From assembly GCF_029227915.1 (NCBI RefSeq), contig NC_079881.1, positions 28,187,501-28,251,500 on the forward strand: DNA of 64,000 nucleotides. The letters are read 5' to 3'. Position numbers and translations under genes: made by a program. The notes under the pieces are model-generated. The model did no database searches. It had not been told where the DNA came from and saw nothing but the letters and a program-made list of their open reading frames with translations. The stretch's first letter is position 1. Every line of letters begins with the position of its first letter. Origin of the DNA: Hydractinia symbiolongicarpus. Lineage: Eukaryota > Cnidaria > Hydrozoa > Anthoathecata > Hydractiniidae. Of this stretch, positions 1 through 8,800 are shown in pieces.

Positions 1-17
1 CATGAGACTTGTAGTTT

Positions 18-39
18 TCAAAAATGTTTTCATTTTTGA
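18..39. other. 9-bp-arm dyad near the monomer start
   Basis: The left arm TCAAAAATG and right arm CATTTTTGA are perfect reverse complements around a TTTT loop, a potential 22-base hairpin or cruciform. It recurs about 17 bases after the start of most monomers that read GTAGTTTTCAAAAATG. Where TTTTCAAAAATG becomes TTTTTAAAAATG (classes B, I and others) the arms shorten to 7 bp. Class C loses the left arm, class G changes two adjacent pairs, and the CTTCAAACTTG class also has two adjacent mismatches. Seen directly; any role is inference. Short dyads of this kind have been proposed to mark centromeric DNA in species without CENP-B boxes. Confidence 0.75.
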
Positions 40-116
40 TGAGACACTGAATAAAAAGAGTTTAATCGCCGGCAAACGAACACCCGCCATTTCCCGTAAA
101 TCCCGAGCTTGGCCCG

Positions 117-130
117 TGTAGTCGAATGTA
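117..130 (-). other. Near match to CENP-B box, spacer one base short
   Basis: Read on the minus strand, GTCGAATG-class monomers contain TTCG, six bases, then CGGG; here the six are ACTACA, elsewhere ACTATA. The essential CENP-B core is TTCG-NNNN-A-NN-CGGG, which needs seven bases between the two blocks, so this is one short. It is present in about half the monomers (classes A, D, E, F and similar) and absent from the GTCAAAAGT classes, where CGAA is replaced. Protein binding is not shown. CENP-B-like proteins outside mammals can have different sites, and chance remains possible. Confidence 0.3.
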
Positions 131-137
131 TACAAAG
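128..137. other. Conserved GTATACAAAG block
   Basis: GTATAC is a perfect 6-base palindrome followed by AAAG. It is among the best conserved stretches of the monomer and survives in nearly all copies. Exceptions include GTTTAC in the class with GTACAGTCAAAAGTTTAC, TTAACA at 2158 and 4188, and GTACAC in several monomers after 50 kb. TACAAAG fits the generic HMG-box (TCF/LEF) core WWCAAAG, but that core is short and expected by chance, so I give it no functional call. Confidence 0.5.
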
Positions 138-170
138 AAAGTACCCAGGGAGTAAACTCATTTCCCGAAC

Positions 171-194
171 GATTTTTTATATTATTTTTTCACC
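171..194. other. T-rich tract at the monomer end
   Basis: Every monomer ends with a run dominated by T: a GATTTTTTAAATT or GATTTTTTATATT segment followed by ATTTTTTC, ATCTTTTC, TTTTTTTC or TTCTTTTC, then ACCACTAAAACG. In the consensus the last 30 bases before ACG hold only about 5 G or C, against roughly 53% G+C in the middle 60 bases. The tract also carries most of the 1-base length changes between monomers. Rigid T-tracts flanking a GC-rich core can position nucleosomes; that is inference here. Confidence 0.6.
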
Positions 195-203
195 ACTAAA
201 GCG

Positions 204-406
204 CATGAGACTTGTAGTTTTTAAAAATGTTTTCATTTTTGATGGGACGCTGAATAAAAGAAGTTTAATCACCGGAAAACGGCGACCTGCGATTTCCCGT
301 AAATCCCGGACTCGGCCCGTATAGTCAAAAGTATACAAAGAAAGTACCCATGGTGTAAACTCATTGCCCGAACGATTTTTTAAATTATTATTTCACCACT
401 AAAGCC
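204..406 (+). repeat. Class B monomer (representative)
   Basis: Marked by TTTTTAAAAATG, GATGGGACGCTGAATAAAAGAAG, GGACTCGG and GTCAAAAGT. Further B copies are at 1015, 1826 and 3856. Related GATGGGACGC monomers lie at 21086, 21289, 21695, 22101, 40142, 41563, 43998, 47042, 48057 and 51711. B lacks the CENP-B-like element because CGAA is replaced by CAAAAG. Confidence 0.85.
291..305. other. GATTT...AAATC short dyad
   Basis: GATTT and AAATC are reverse complements around a CCCGT loop. The pair is kept in most monomers that read GCGATTTCCCGTAAATC. It is weakened to CATTT in class A and altered in monomers with GACTTCCCGTAATTC. It is too short to call a structure alone, but it lies between the two stronger dyads of the monomer. 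Confidence 0.35.
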
Positions 407-608
407 CATGAGACTTGTAGTTTTTAAAAAGTTTTCATTTTTAATGAGACGCTGAATAAAAGAAGTTTAATCGCCGGCAAACGGAAACCTGCGACTTCCC
501 GTAAATCCCGGACTCGGCCCGCATAGTCAAAAGTATACAAAGAGAGTACCCAGGGAGTAAACTCATTTCCCGAACGACTTTTTAAATTATTTTTTCTCCA
601 CTAAAACG
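407..608 (+). repeat. Class C monomer, 202 bp (representative)
   Basis: One base shorter than the consensus: TTTTTAAAAAGTTTTC lacks the T found in AAAAATGTTTTC, which removes the left arm of the main dyad. It also reads TTTTTAATGAG, GCGACTTCCCG and GGCCCGCATAG. The second copy is at 1218. This class is confined to domain 1, so it is a good marker for it. Confidence 0.85.
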
Positions 609-811
609 CATGAGACTTGTAGTTTTCAGAAATGTTTTCATTTTTGATGAGACGCTTAATGAAAGTGGTTTAATCGCCGGCAAACGAAAACCCGTGATTT
701 CCCGTAAATCCCGGGCTTGGCCCGTATAGTCGAATGTATACAAAGAATGTACCCTGTGAGTAAACTCATTTCCAAAACGATCTTTTAAATTATCTTTTCA
801 CCACTAAAACG
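609..811 (+). repeat. Class D monomer (representative)
   Basis: Marked by TTTTCAGAAATG, GACGCTTAATGAAAGTGG, CCCGTGATTTCCCG, GGGCTTGG, GTCGAATG and CCCTGTGAG with TTTCCAAAACG. D-like monomers recur through the window: 1420, 5884, 8721, 12370, 13588, 14603, 23521, 24535, 25753, 28184. A derived form with AATCGTCGGC and GTAGTGGAATG is found at 21898, 39739, 41160, 43595, 45824, 49884, 53538, 54756, 57395, 59423 and 60235. Confidence 0.85.
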
Positions 812-2131
812 CATGAGACTTGTAGTTTTCAAAAATGTTTTCATTTTTGATGAGACACTGAATAAAAAGAGTTCAATCGCCGGCAAACGAACACCCGCCA
901 TTTCCCGTAAATCCCGGGCTTGGCCCGTGTAGTCGAATGTATACAAAGAAAGTACCTAGGGAGTAAACTCATTTCCCGAACGATTTTTTATATTATTTTT
1001 TCACCACTAAAGCGCATGAGACTTGTAGTTTTTAAAAATGTTTTCATTTTTGATGGGACGCTGAATAAAAGAAGTTTAATCGCCTGCAAACGAAAACCCG
1101 CGATTTCCCGTAAATCCCGGACTCGGCCCGTATAATCAAAAGTATACAAAGAAAGTACCCAGGAAGTAAACTCATTGCCCGAACGATTTTTTAAATTATT
1201 ATTTCACCACAAAAGCCCATGAGACTTGTAGTTTTTAAAAAGTTTTCATTTTTAATGAGACGCTGAATAAAAGAAGTTTAATCGCCGGCAAACGGAAACC
1301 TGCGACTTCCCGTAAATCCCGGACTCGGCCCGCATAGTCAAAAGTATACAAAGAGAGTACCCAGGGAGTAAACTCATTTCCCGAACGATTTTTTAAATTA
1401 TTTTTTCTCCACAAAAACGCATGAGACTTGTAGTTTTTAGAAATGTTTTCATTTTTGATGAGACGCTTAATGAAAGTGGTTTAATCGCCGGCAAACGAAA
1501 ACCCGTGATTTTCCGTAAATCCCGGGCTTGGCCCGTATAGTCGAATGTATACAAAGAATGTACCCTGTGAGTAAACTCATTTCCAAAACGATCTTTTAAA
1601 TTATCTTTTCACCACTAAAACGCATGAGACTTGTAGTTTTCAATAATGTTTTCATTTTTGATGAGACACTGAATAAAAAGAGTTTAATCGCCGGCAAACG
1701 AACACCCGCCATTTCCCGTAAATCCCGGGCTTGGCCCGTGTAGTCGAATGTATACAAAGAAAGTACCCAGGGAGTAAACTCATTTCCCGAACGATTTTTT
1801 ATATTATTTTTTCACCACTAAAGCGCATGAGACTTGTAGTTTTTAAAAATGTTTTCATTTTTGATGGGACGCTGAATAAAAGAAGTTTAATCGCCTGCAA
1901 ACGAAAACCCGCGATTTCCCGTAAATCCCGGACTCGGCCCGTATAGTCAAAAGTATACAAAGAAAGTACCCAGGTAGTAAACTCATTGTCCGAACGATTT
2001 TTTAAATTATTTTTTCACCACTAAAACGCATGAGACTTGTAGTTTTCAAAAATGTTTTCATTTTTGATGAGACGCTTAATGAAAGAGGTTTAATCGCCGG
2101 CAAACAAAAACCCGCGATTTCCCGTAAATCC

Positions 2132-2144
2132 CGGGCTTGGCCCG
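2132..2144. other. GC-rich dyad CGGGC-TTG-GCCCG
   Basis: CGGGC and GCCCG are perfect 5-bp reverse complements around TTG. The dyad is present in GGGCTTGGCCCG monomers and absent from GGACTCGGCCCG monomers, from the GGGCTTGGCGCG class (6.6-31 kb) and from the GGGCTTGACACG class. It directly abuts the CENP-B-like element, so presence or absence of both separates two broad monomer types. Confidence 0.5.
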
Positions 2145-2154
2145 TATAGTCGAA
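2141..2154 (-). other. CENP-B-box-like element, class E copy
   Basis: On the minus strand this reads TTCG, ACTATA, CGGG. The two outer blocks match the conserved ends of the CENP-B box, but the spacer is six bases instead of seven. It is listed because this form (ACTATA) is commoner across the window than the ACTACA form in class A. Confidence 0.3.
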
Positions 2155-2231
2155 TGTTAACAAAGAAAGTACCCTGTGAGTAAACTCATTTCCCGAACGA
2201 TTTTTTATATTGTTTTTTCACCACTAAAACG

Positions 2232-2434
2232 CATGAGAATTGTAGTTTTCAAAAATGTTTTCATTTTTGATGAGACGCTTAATGAAAGAGGTTTAATCGA
2301 CGGCAATCGAAAACCACCGATTTCCCCTAAATCCCGTGCTTGGCCCGTGTAGTCGAATGTATACAAAGAAAGTACCCAGGGAGTAAACTCATTTCCAGAA
2401 CGATTTTTTAAATTATTTTTTCACCACTAAAACG
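2232..2434 (+). repeat. Class F monomer (representative)
   Basis: Marked by CATGAGAATTGTAG, AATCGACGGCAATCG, GATTTCCCCTAAATCCCGTGC and a TTTCCAGAACG tail. Copies are at 3044, 4262 (1-base deletion, so 202 bp) and 5276. A relative with TTCTCAAAAATTTTTTC is at 12573, 13994, 23927 and 24940. A GATTGGACGC relative appears from 40 kb on (40345, 40751, 42172, 43186, 44607, 48260, 49072, 50696, 51914, 55568, 58814, 61654, 63682), partly with the same CGACGGCAATCG core. F is usually followed by G. Confidence 0.82.
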
Positions 2435-2637
2435 CATAAGACTTGTAGTTTTCAATAATGTTTTCATTTGTGATGAGACGCTGAATAAAAGAAGTTTAAA
2501 CGCCGGCAAACGAAAACCTGCGATTTTCAGTAAATCCCGGACTCGGCCCGTATAATCAAAAGTATACAAAGAAAGTACCCAGGGAGTAAACTCATTTCCC
2601 GAGCGATTTTTTAAATTATTTTTTCACCACTAAAACG
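2435..2637 (+). repeat. Class G monomer (representative)
   Basis: Marked by CATAAGACTTG, TTTTCAATAATG, TTTTCATTTGTGAT, GTTTAAACGCC and GTATAATC. Two adjacent changes in the dyad arms (AATAATG against CATTTGTG) break the centre of the stem. Copies are found from 2 kb to the window end (3247, 4464, 5479, 24130, 39533, 40954, 43389, 45621, 48463, 50899, 55771, 56786, 59017, 61857, 63885), nearly always followed by class H. Confidence 0.85.
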
Positions 2638-2840
2638 CATGAGACTTGTAGTTTTCAAAAATGTGTTCATTTTTGATGAGACGCTGAATAAAAGAAGTTT
2701 AATCGCCGGAAAACGAAAACCTGCGATTTCCCGTAAATCCTGGACTCGGCCCGTATAGTCAAAAGTATACAAAGAAAGTACCCATGGTGTAAACTCAATT
2801 CCCGAACGATTTTTTAAATTATTTTTTCACCACTAAAACG
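2638..2840 (+). repeat. Class H monomer (representative)
   Basis: Marked by AAAAATGTGTTCATTTTT, CGCCGGAAAACG, CCTGGACTCGG and CCCATGGTG. The loop of the dyad becomes TGTT while the arms stay paired. After 47 kb a derived form, AAAAATATGTTC with TTTTTAATGAG, replaces it (47245, 48666, 49478, 51102, 53132, 54350, 55974, 56380, 56989, 59829). This gives a left-to-right marker of array age or lineage. Confidence 0.85.
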
Positions 2841-3652
2841 CATGAGACTTGTAGTTTTCAAAAATGTTTTCATTTTTGATGAGACGCTTAATGAAAGAGG
2901 TTTAATCGCCGGCAAACAAAAACCCGCGATTTCCCGTAAATCCCGGGCTTGGCCCGTATAGTCGAATGTATACAAAGAAAGTACCCTGTGAGTAAACTCA
3001 TTTCCCGAACGATTTTTTATATTGTTTTTTCACCACTAAAACGCATGAGAATTGTAGTTTTCAAAAATGTTTTCATTTTTGATGAGACGCTTAATGAAAG
3101 AGGTTTAATCGACGGCAATCGAAAACCAGCGATTTCCCCTAAATCCCGTGCGTGGCCCGTGTAGTCGAATGTATACAAAGAAAGTACCCAGGGAGTAAAC
3201 TCATTTCCAGAACGATTTTTTAAATTATTTTTTCACCACTAAAACGCATAAGACTTGTAGTTTTCAATAATGTTTTCATTTGTGATAAGACGCTGAATAA
3301 AAGAAGTTTAAACGCCGGCAAACGAAAACGTGTGATTTCCAGTAAATCCCGGACTCGGCCCGTATAATCAAAAGTATACAAAGAAAGTACCCAGGGAGTA
3401 AACCCATTTCCCGAGCGATTTTTTAAATTATTTTTTCACCACTAAAACGCATGAGACTTGTAGTTTTCAAAAATGTGTTCATTTTTGATGAGACGCTGAA
3501 TAAAAGAAGTTTAATCGCCGGAAAACGAAAACCTGCGATTTCCCGTAAATCCTGGACTCGGCCCGTATAGTCAAAAGTATACAAAGAAAGTACCCATGGT
3601 GTAAACTCAATTCCCGAACGATTTTTTAAATTATTATTTCACCACTAAAGCC

Positions 3653-3855
3653 CATGAGACTTGTAGTTTTCAAAAATGTTTTCATTTTTGATGAGACGCT
3701 GAATAAAAGAAGTTTAATCGCGGGCAAACGAAAACTTGCGACTTCCCGTAATTCCCGGACTTGGCCCGCATAGTCAAAAGTATACAAAGAAAGTACCCAT
3801 GGTGTAAACTCAATTCCCGAACGATTTTTTATATTATTTTTTCACCACTAAAGCG
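3653..3855 (+). repeat. Class I monomer (representative)
   Basis: Preceded by TAAAGCC, so the anchor reads CCCATGAGACTTG, with GCGACTTCCCGTAATTCCCGGACTTGGCCCGCATAG. Copies are at 12979, 14400 and 25550, with partial relatives at 4870 and 27981. A later form, CCCATGAGACTTCTAG with GACCTGG or GACTCGG, is at 48869, 49681, 52523, 53335, 54553, 57192, 59220, 60032 and 62060. Confidence 0.78.
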
Positions 3856-5883
3856 CATGAGACTTGTAGTTTTTAAAAATGTTTTCATTTTTGATGGGAC
3901 GCTGAATAAAAGAAGTTTAATCGCCTGCAAACGAAAACCCGCGATTTCCCGTAAATCCCGGACTCGGCCCGTATAGTCAAAAGTATACAAAGAAAGTACC
4001 CAGGTAGTAAACTCATTGTCCGAACGATTTTTTAAATTATTTTTTCACCACTAAAACGCATGAGACTTGTAGTTTTCAAAAATGTTTTCATTTTTGATGA
4101 GACGCTTAATGAAAGAGGTTTAATCGCCGGCAAACAAAAACCCGCGATTTCCCGTAAATCCCGGGCTTGGCCCGTATAGTCGAATGTTAACAAAGAAAGT
4201 ACCCTGTGAGTAAACTCATTTCCCGAACGATTTTTTATATTGTTTTTTCACCACTAAAACGCATGAGAATTGTAGTTTTCAAAAATGTTTTCATTTTTGA
4301 TGAGACGCTTAATGAAAGAGGTTTAATCGCGGCAATCGAAAACCACCGATTTCCCCTAAATCCCGTGCTTGGCCCGTGTAGTCGAATGTATACAAAGAAA
4401 GTACCCAGGGAGTAAACTCATTTCCAGAACGATTTTTTAAATTATTTTTTCACCACTAAAAGGCATAAGACTTGTAGTTTTCAATAATGTTTTCATTTGT
4501 GATAAGACGCTGAATAAAAGAAGTTTAAACGCCGGCAAACGAAAACCTGCGATTTTCAGTAAATCCCGGACTCGGCCCGTATAATCAAAAGTATACAAAG
4601 AAAGTACCCAGGGAGTAAACTCATTTCCCGAGCGATTTTTTAAATTATTTTTTCACCACTAAAACGCATGAGACTTGTAGTTTTCAAAAATGTGTTCATT
4701 TTTGATGAGACGCTGAATAAAAGAAGTTTAATCGCCGGAAAACGAAAACCTGCGATTTCCCGTAAATCCTGGACTCGGCCCGTATAGTCAAAAGTATACA
4801 AAGAAAGTACCCATGGTGTAAACTCAATTCCCGAACGATTTTTTAAATTATTATTTCACCACTAAAGCCCATGAGACTTGTAGTTTTCAAAAATGTTTTC
4901 ATTTTTGATGAGACGCTGAATAAAAGAAGTTTAATCGCCTGCAAACGAAAACCCGCGATTTCCCGTAAATCCCGGACTCGGCCCGTATAGTCAAAAGTAT
5001 ACAAAGAAAATACCCAGGTAGTAAACTCATTGTCCGAACGATTTTTTAAATTATTTTTTCACCACTAAAACGCATGAGACTTGTAGTTTTCAAAAATGTT
5101 TTCATTTTTGATGAGACGCTTAATGAAAGAGGTTTAATCGCCGGCAAACAAAAACCCGCGATTTCCCGTAAATCCCGGGCTTGGCCCGTATAGTCGAATG
5201 TATACAAAGAAAGTACCCTGTGAGTAAACTCATTTCCCGAACGATTTTTTATATTGTTTTTTCACCACTAAAACGCATGAGAATTGTAGTTTTCAAAAAT
5301 GTTTTCATTTTTGATGAGACGCTTAATGAAAGAGGTTTAATCGACGGCAATCGAAAACCAGCGATTTCCCCTAAATCCCGTGCGTGGCCCGTGTAGTCGA
5401 ATGTATACAAAGAAAGTACCCAGGGAGTAAACTCATTTCCAGAACGATTTTTTAAATTATTTTTTCACCACTAAAACGCATAAGACTTGTAGTTTTCAAT
5501 AATGTTTTCATTTGTGATAAGACGCTGAATAAAAGAAGTTTAAACGCCGGCAAACGAAAACCTGTGATTTCCAGTAAATCCCGGACTCGGCCCGTATAAT
5601 CAAAAGTATACAAAGAAAGTACCCAGGGAGTAAACTCATTTCCCGAGCGATTTTTTAAATTATTTTTTCACCACTAAAACGCATGAGACTTGTAGTTTTC
5701 AAAAATGTGTTCATTTTTGATGAGACGCTGAATAAAAGAAGTTTAATCGCCGGAAAACGAAAACCTCCTTTTCCCGTAAATCCTGGACTCGGCCCGTATA
5801 GTCAAAAGTATACAAAGAAAGTACCCATGGTGTAAACTCAATTCCCGAACGATTTTTTAAATTATTTTTTCACCACTAAAACG

Positions 5884-8800
5884 CATGAGACTTGTAGTTT
5901 TCAGAAATGTTTTCATTTTTGATGAGACGCTTAATGAAAGTGGTTTAATCGCCAGCACACGAAAACCCGTGATTTCCCGTAAATCCCGGGCTTGGCCCGT
6001 ATAGTCGAATGTATACAAAGAAAGTACCCTGTGAGTAAACTCATTTCCAAAACGATTTTTTAAATTATCTTTTCACCACTAAAACGCATGAGACTTGTAG
6101 TTTTCAAAAATGTTTTCATTTTTGATGAGACACTGAATAAAAAGAGTTTAATCGCCGGCAAACGAAAACCCGCCATTTCCCGTAAATCCCGGACTCAGCC
6201 GTATAGTCAAAAGTATACAAAGAAAGTACCCAGGGTGTAAACTAATTTCCCGAACGATTTTTTAAATTATCACTTCACCACTAAAGCGCATGAGACTTGT
6301 AGTTTTTAAAAATGTTTTCATTTTTGATGAGACACTTAATAAAAGAAGTTTAATCGCCAGCAAACGAAAACTCGCCATTTCCCGTAAATCCCGGACTCAG
6401 CCGTATAGTCAAAAGTATGCAAAGAAAGTACCCAGGGAGTAAACTCATTTCCCGAACGATTTTTTAAATTATTTTTTCACCACTAAAACGCATGAGACTT
6501 GTAGTTTTCAAAAATGTTTTCATTTTTGATGAGACGCTTAATGAAAGAGGTTTAATCGCCGGCAAACGAAAACCAGCGATTTCCCCTAAATCCCGGGCTT
6601 GGCGCGTGTAGTTGAATGTATACAAAGAAATTACCCAGGGAGTAAACTCATTTCCCGAACGATTTTTTAAATTTTTTCTCACCACTAAAACGCATGAGAC
6701 TTGTAGTCTTCAAACTTGTTTTCATTTTTGATGAGACGCTGAATAAAAGAAGTTTAAACGCCGGCAAACGAAAACCTGCGATTTCCCGTAAATCCCAGAC
6801 TCGGCCTGTAAAGTCAAAAGTATACAAAGAAAGTACCCAGGGTGTAAACTCATTTCCCGAACTATTTTTTAAATTATCTCTTCACCACTAAAGCGCATGA
6901 GACTTGTAGTTTTTAAAAATGTTTTCATTTTTGATGGGACACTGAATAAAAGAAGTTTAATCGCCGGCAAACGAAAACCCGCCATTTCCCGTAAATCCCG
7001 GACTCAGCCCGTATAGTCAAAAGTATACAAAGAAAGTACCCAGGGAGTAAACTCATTTCCCGAACGATTTTTTAAATTATTTTTTCACCACTAAAACGCA
7101 TGAGACTTTTAGTTTTCAAAAATGTTTTCATTTTTGATGAGACGCTTAATGAAACAGGTTTAATCGCCGGCAAACGAAAACCAGCGATTTCCCCTAAATC
7201 CCGGGCTTGGCGCGTGTAGTCGAATGTATACAAAGAAATTACCCAGGGAGTAAACTCATTTACCGAACGATTTTTTAATTTTTTTTTCACCACTGAAACG
7301 CATGAGACTTGTAGTTTTTAAAAATATTTTCATTTGTGATGAGACGCTGAATAAAAGAAGTTTAATCGCCGGCAAACGAAAACCCGCGATTTCCCGTAAA
7401 TCCCGGGCTTGGCCCGTATAGTCAAAAGTATACAAAGAAAGTACCCATGGAATAAACTCATTTCCCGAACAATTTTTTAAATTATTTTTTCACCACTAAA
7501 ACGCATGAGACTTGCAGTCTTCAAACTTGTTTTCATTTCTAATGAGACGCTGAATAAAAGAGGTTTAAACGCCGGCAAATGAAAACCTGCGATTTCCCGT
7601 AAATCCCGGACTCGGCCTATAAAGTCAAAAGTATACAAAGAAAGTACCCAGGGTGTAAACTCATTTCCCGAACGATTTTTTAAATTATCTTTTCACCACT
7701 AAAACGCATGAGACTTGTAGTTTTCAAAAATGTTTTCATTTTTAATGAGACGCTGAATAAAAGAAGTTTAATCGCCGGCAAACGAAAACCTGCGATTTCC
7801 CGTTAATCCCGGACTCGGCCCGTATAGTCAAAAGTATACAAAGAAAGTACCCAGGGTGTAAACTCATTTCCCGAACGATTTTTTAAATTATCTTTTCACC
7901 ACTGAAACGCATAAGACTTGTAGTTTTCAAAAATGTTTTCATTTTTGATGAGACGCTGAATAAAAGAAGTTTAATCGCCGGCAAACGAAAACCTGCGATT
8001 TCCCGTTAATCCCGGACTCGGCCCGTATAGTCAAAAGTATACAAAGAAAGTACCCAGGGTGTAAACTCATTTTCCAAACGATTTTTTAAATTATCTTTTC
8101 ACCACTGAAACGCATAAGACTTGTAGTTTTCAAAAATGTTTTCATTTTTGATGAGACGCTTAATGAAACAGGTTTAATCGCCGGCAAACGAAAACCAGCG
8201 ATTTCCCCTAAATCCCGGGCTTGGCGCGTGTAGTCGAATGTATACAAAGAAATTACCCAGGGAGTAAACTCATTTCCCGAACGATTTTTTAAATTTTTTT
8301 TCACCACTAAAACGCATGAGACTTGTAGTTTTTAAAAATATTTTCATTTGTGATGAGACGCTGAATAAAAAAAGTTTAATCGCCGGCAAACGAAAACCCG
8401 CGATTTCCCGTAAATCCCGGGCTTGGCCCGTATAGTCAAAAGTATACAAAGAAAGTACCCAGGGAATAAACTCAATTCCCGAACGATTTTTTAAATTATT
8501 TTTTCACCACTAAAACGCATGAGACTTGCAGTCTTCAAACTTGTTTTCATTTTTAATGAGACGCTGAATAAAAGAGGTTTAAACGCCGGCAAATGAAAAC
8601 CTGCGATTTCCCGTAAATCCCGGACTCGGCCTATAAAGTCAAAAGTATACAAAGAAAGTACCCAGGGTGTAAACTCATTTCCCGAACGATTTTTTAAATT
8701 ATCTTTTCACCACTAAAACGCATGAGACTTGTAGTTTTCAGAAATGTTTTCATTTTTGATGAGACGCTTAATGAAAGTGGTTTAATCGCCAGCACACGAA

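Larger units (their letters stand above)
1..203 (+). repeat. Class A monomer (representative)
   Basis: This 203-bp reference monomer reads from CATGAGACTT to TAAAGCG. Class A is recognised by GAGACACTGAATAAAAAGAG, by CCCGCCATTTCC in place of CCCGCGATTTCC, and by GTGTAGTCGAATG. Close relatives appear at 812, 1623, 6087, 8924, 14806, 25956, 28387 and, as a T-rich variant (TTTTTATTTTTGTTGAG), at 47651, 50087, 53741, 57598, 60438 and 62466. The monomer contains the 9-bp-arm dyad, the GTATAC palindrome and the near CENP-B-box match. Confidence 0.9.
1..2028 (+). repeat. HOR domain 1: 4-mer A-B-C-D, 811 bp, 2.5 copies
   Basis: Four monomers starting at 1, 204, 407 and 609 recur at 812, 1015, 1218 and 1420, and the first two again at 1623 and 1826. 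Unit length is 811 bases because class C is 202 bp. Diagnostic states are GACACTGAATAAAAAGAG in A, GATGGGACGC in B, the 1-base deletion AAAAAGTTTTC in C, and TTCAGAAATG with CTTAATGAAAGTGG in D. Copies differ by scattered substitutions; for example B at 204 reads AATCACCGG where the 1015 copy reads AATCGCCTG. The third copy leaves the pattern late in its B monomer, around 1970-2028, where the tail becomes CAGGTAGTAAACTCATTGTCC and the next monomer is class E. The domain is cut by the window start. Confidence 0.93.
2029..2231 (+). repeat. Class E monomer (representative)
   Basis: Marked by CTTAATGAAAGAGG, GGCAAACAAAAACCCGCG (A where most have G), GGGCTTGG, GTCGAATG, CCCTGTGAG and GATTTTTTATATTGTTTTTTC. 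Copies are at 2841, 4059 and 5073. It carries the GC-rich dyad and the CENP-B-like element. Confidence 0.8.
2029..5883 (+). repeat. HOR domain 2: E-F-G-H 4-mer, in a duplicated 9-10-mer block
   Basis: Classes E, F, G and H start at 2029, 2232, 2435 and 2638 and repeat at 2841, 3044, 3247 and 3450 (812 bp). A class I monomer (3653) and a class B monomer (3856) follow. The set then repeats at 4059, 4262, 4464 and 4667, an I/B-like monomer sits at 4870, and the second set at 5073, 5276, 5479 and 5682. Private variants prove the larger unit. GAATGTTAAC occurs in the E monomers at 2029 and 4059 (offset 2030). GTGCGTGGCC occurs in the F monomers at 3044 and 5276 (offset 2232). So B-E-F-G-H-E-F-G-H was duplicated as a block, with one extra monomer gained inside the second copy. 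Confidence 0.88.

Noticed and set aside
128-137. TCF/LEF or HMG-box site in TACAAAG
   Set aside because: The WWCAAAG core is short and frequent by chance; its conservation is no better than that of neighbouring blocks.
109-324. Recurrent 64-141 residue open frames on both strands, for example 109-324 (+), 6464-6685 (-), 19639-20064 (-) and 45871-46194 (-)
   Set aside because: They repeat with the satellite, overlap each other on opposite strands, and many plus-strand ones open at TTG. Their bounds follow the 202/203-bp frame shift; the longest ones only bridge two monomers through a 1-base indel. Single substitutions open or close them between copies (TGG to TGA on the minus strand near 26910), so there is no sign of coding selection.
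2141-2154. True CENP-B box
   Set aside because: The spacer between TTCG and CGGG is six bases, not seven, so the canonical site is not met. It is kept only as a near match.
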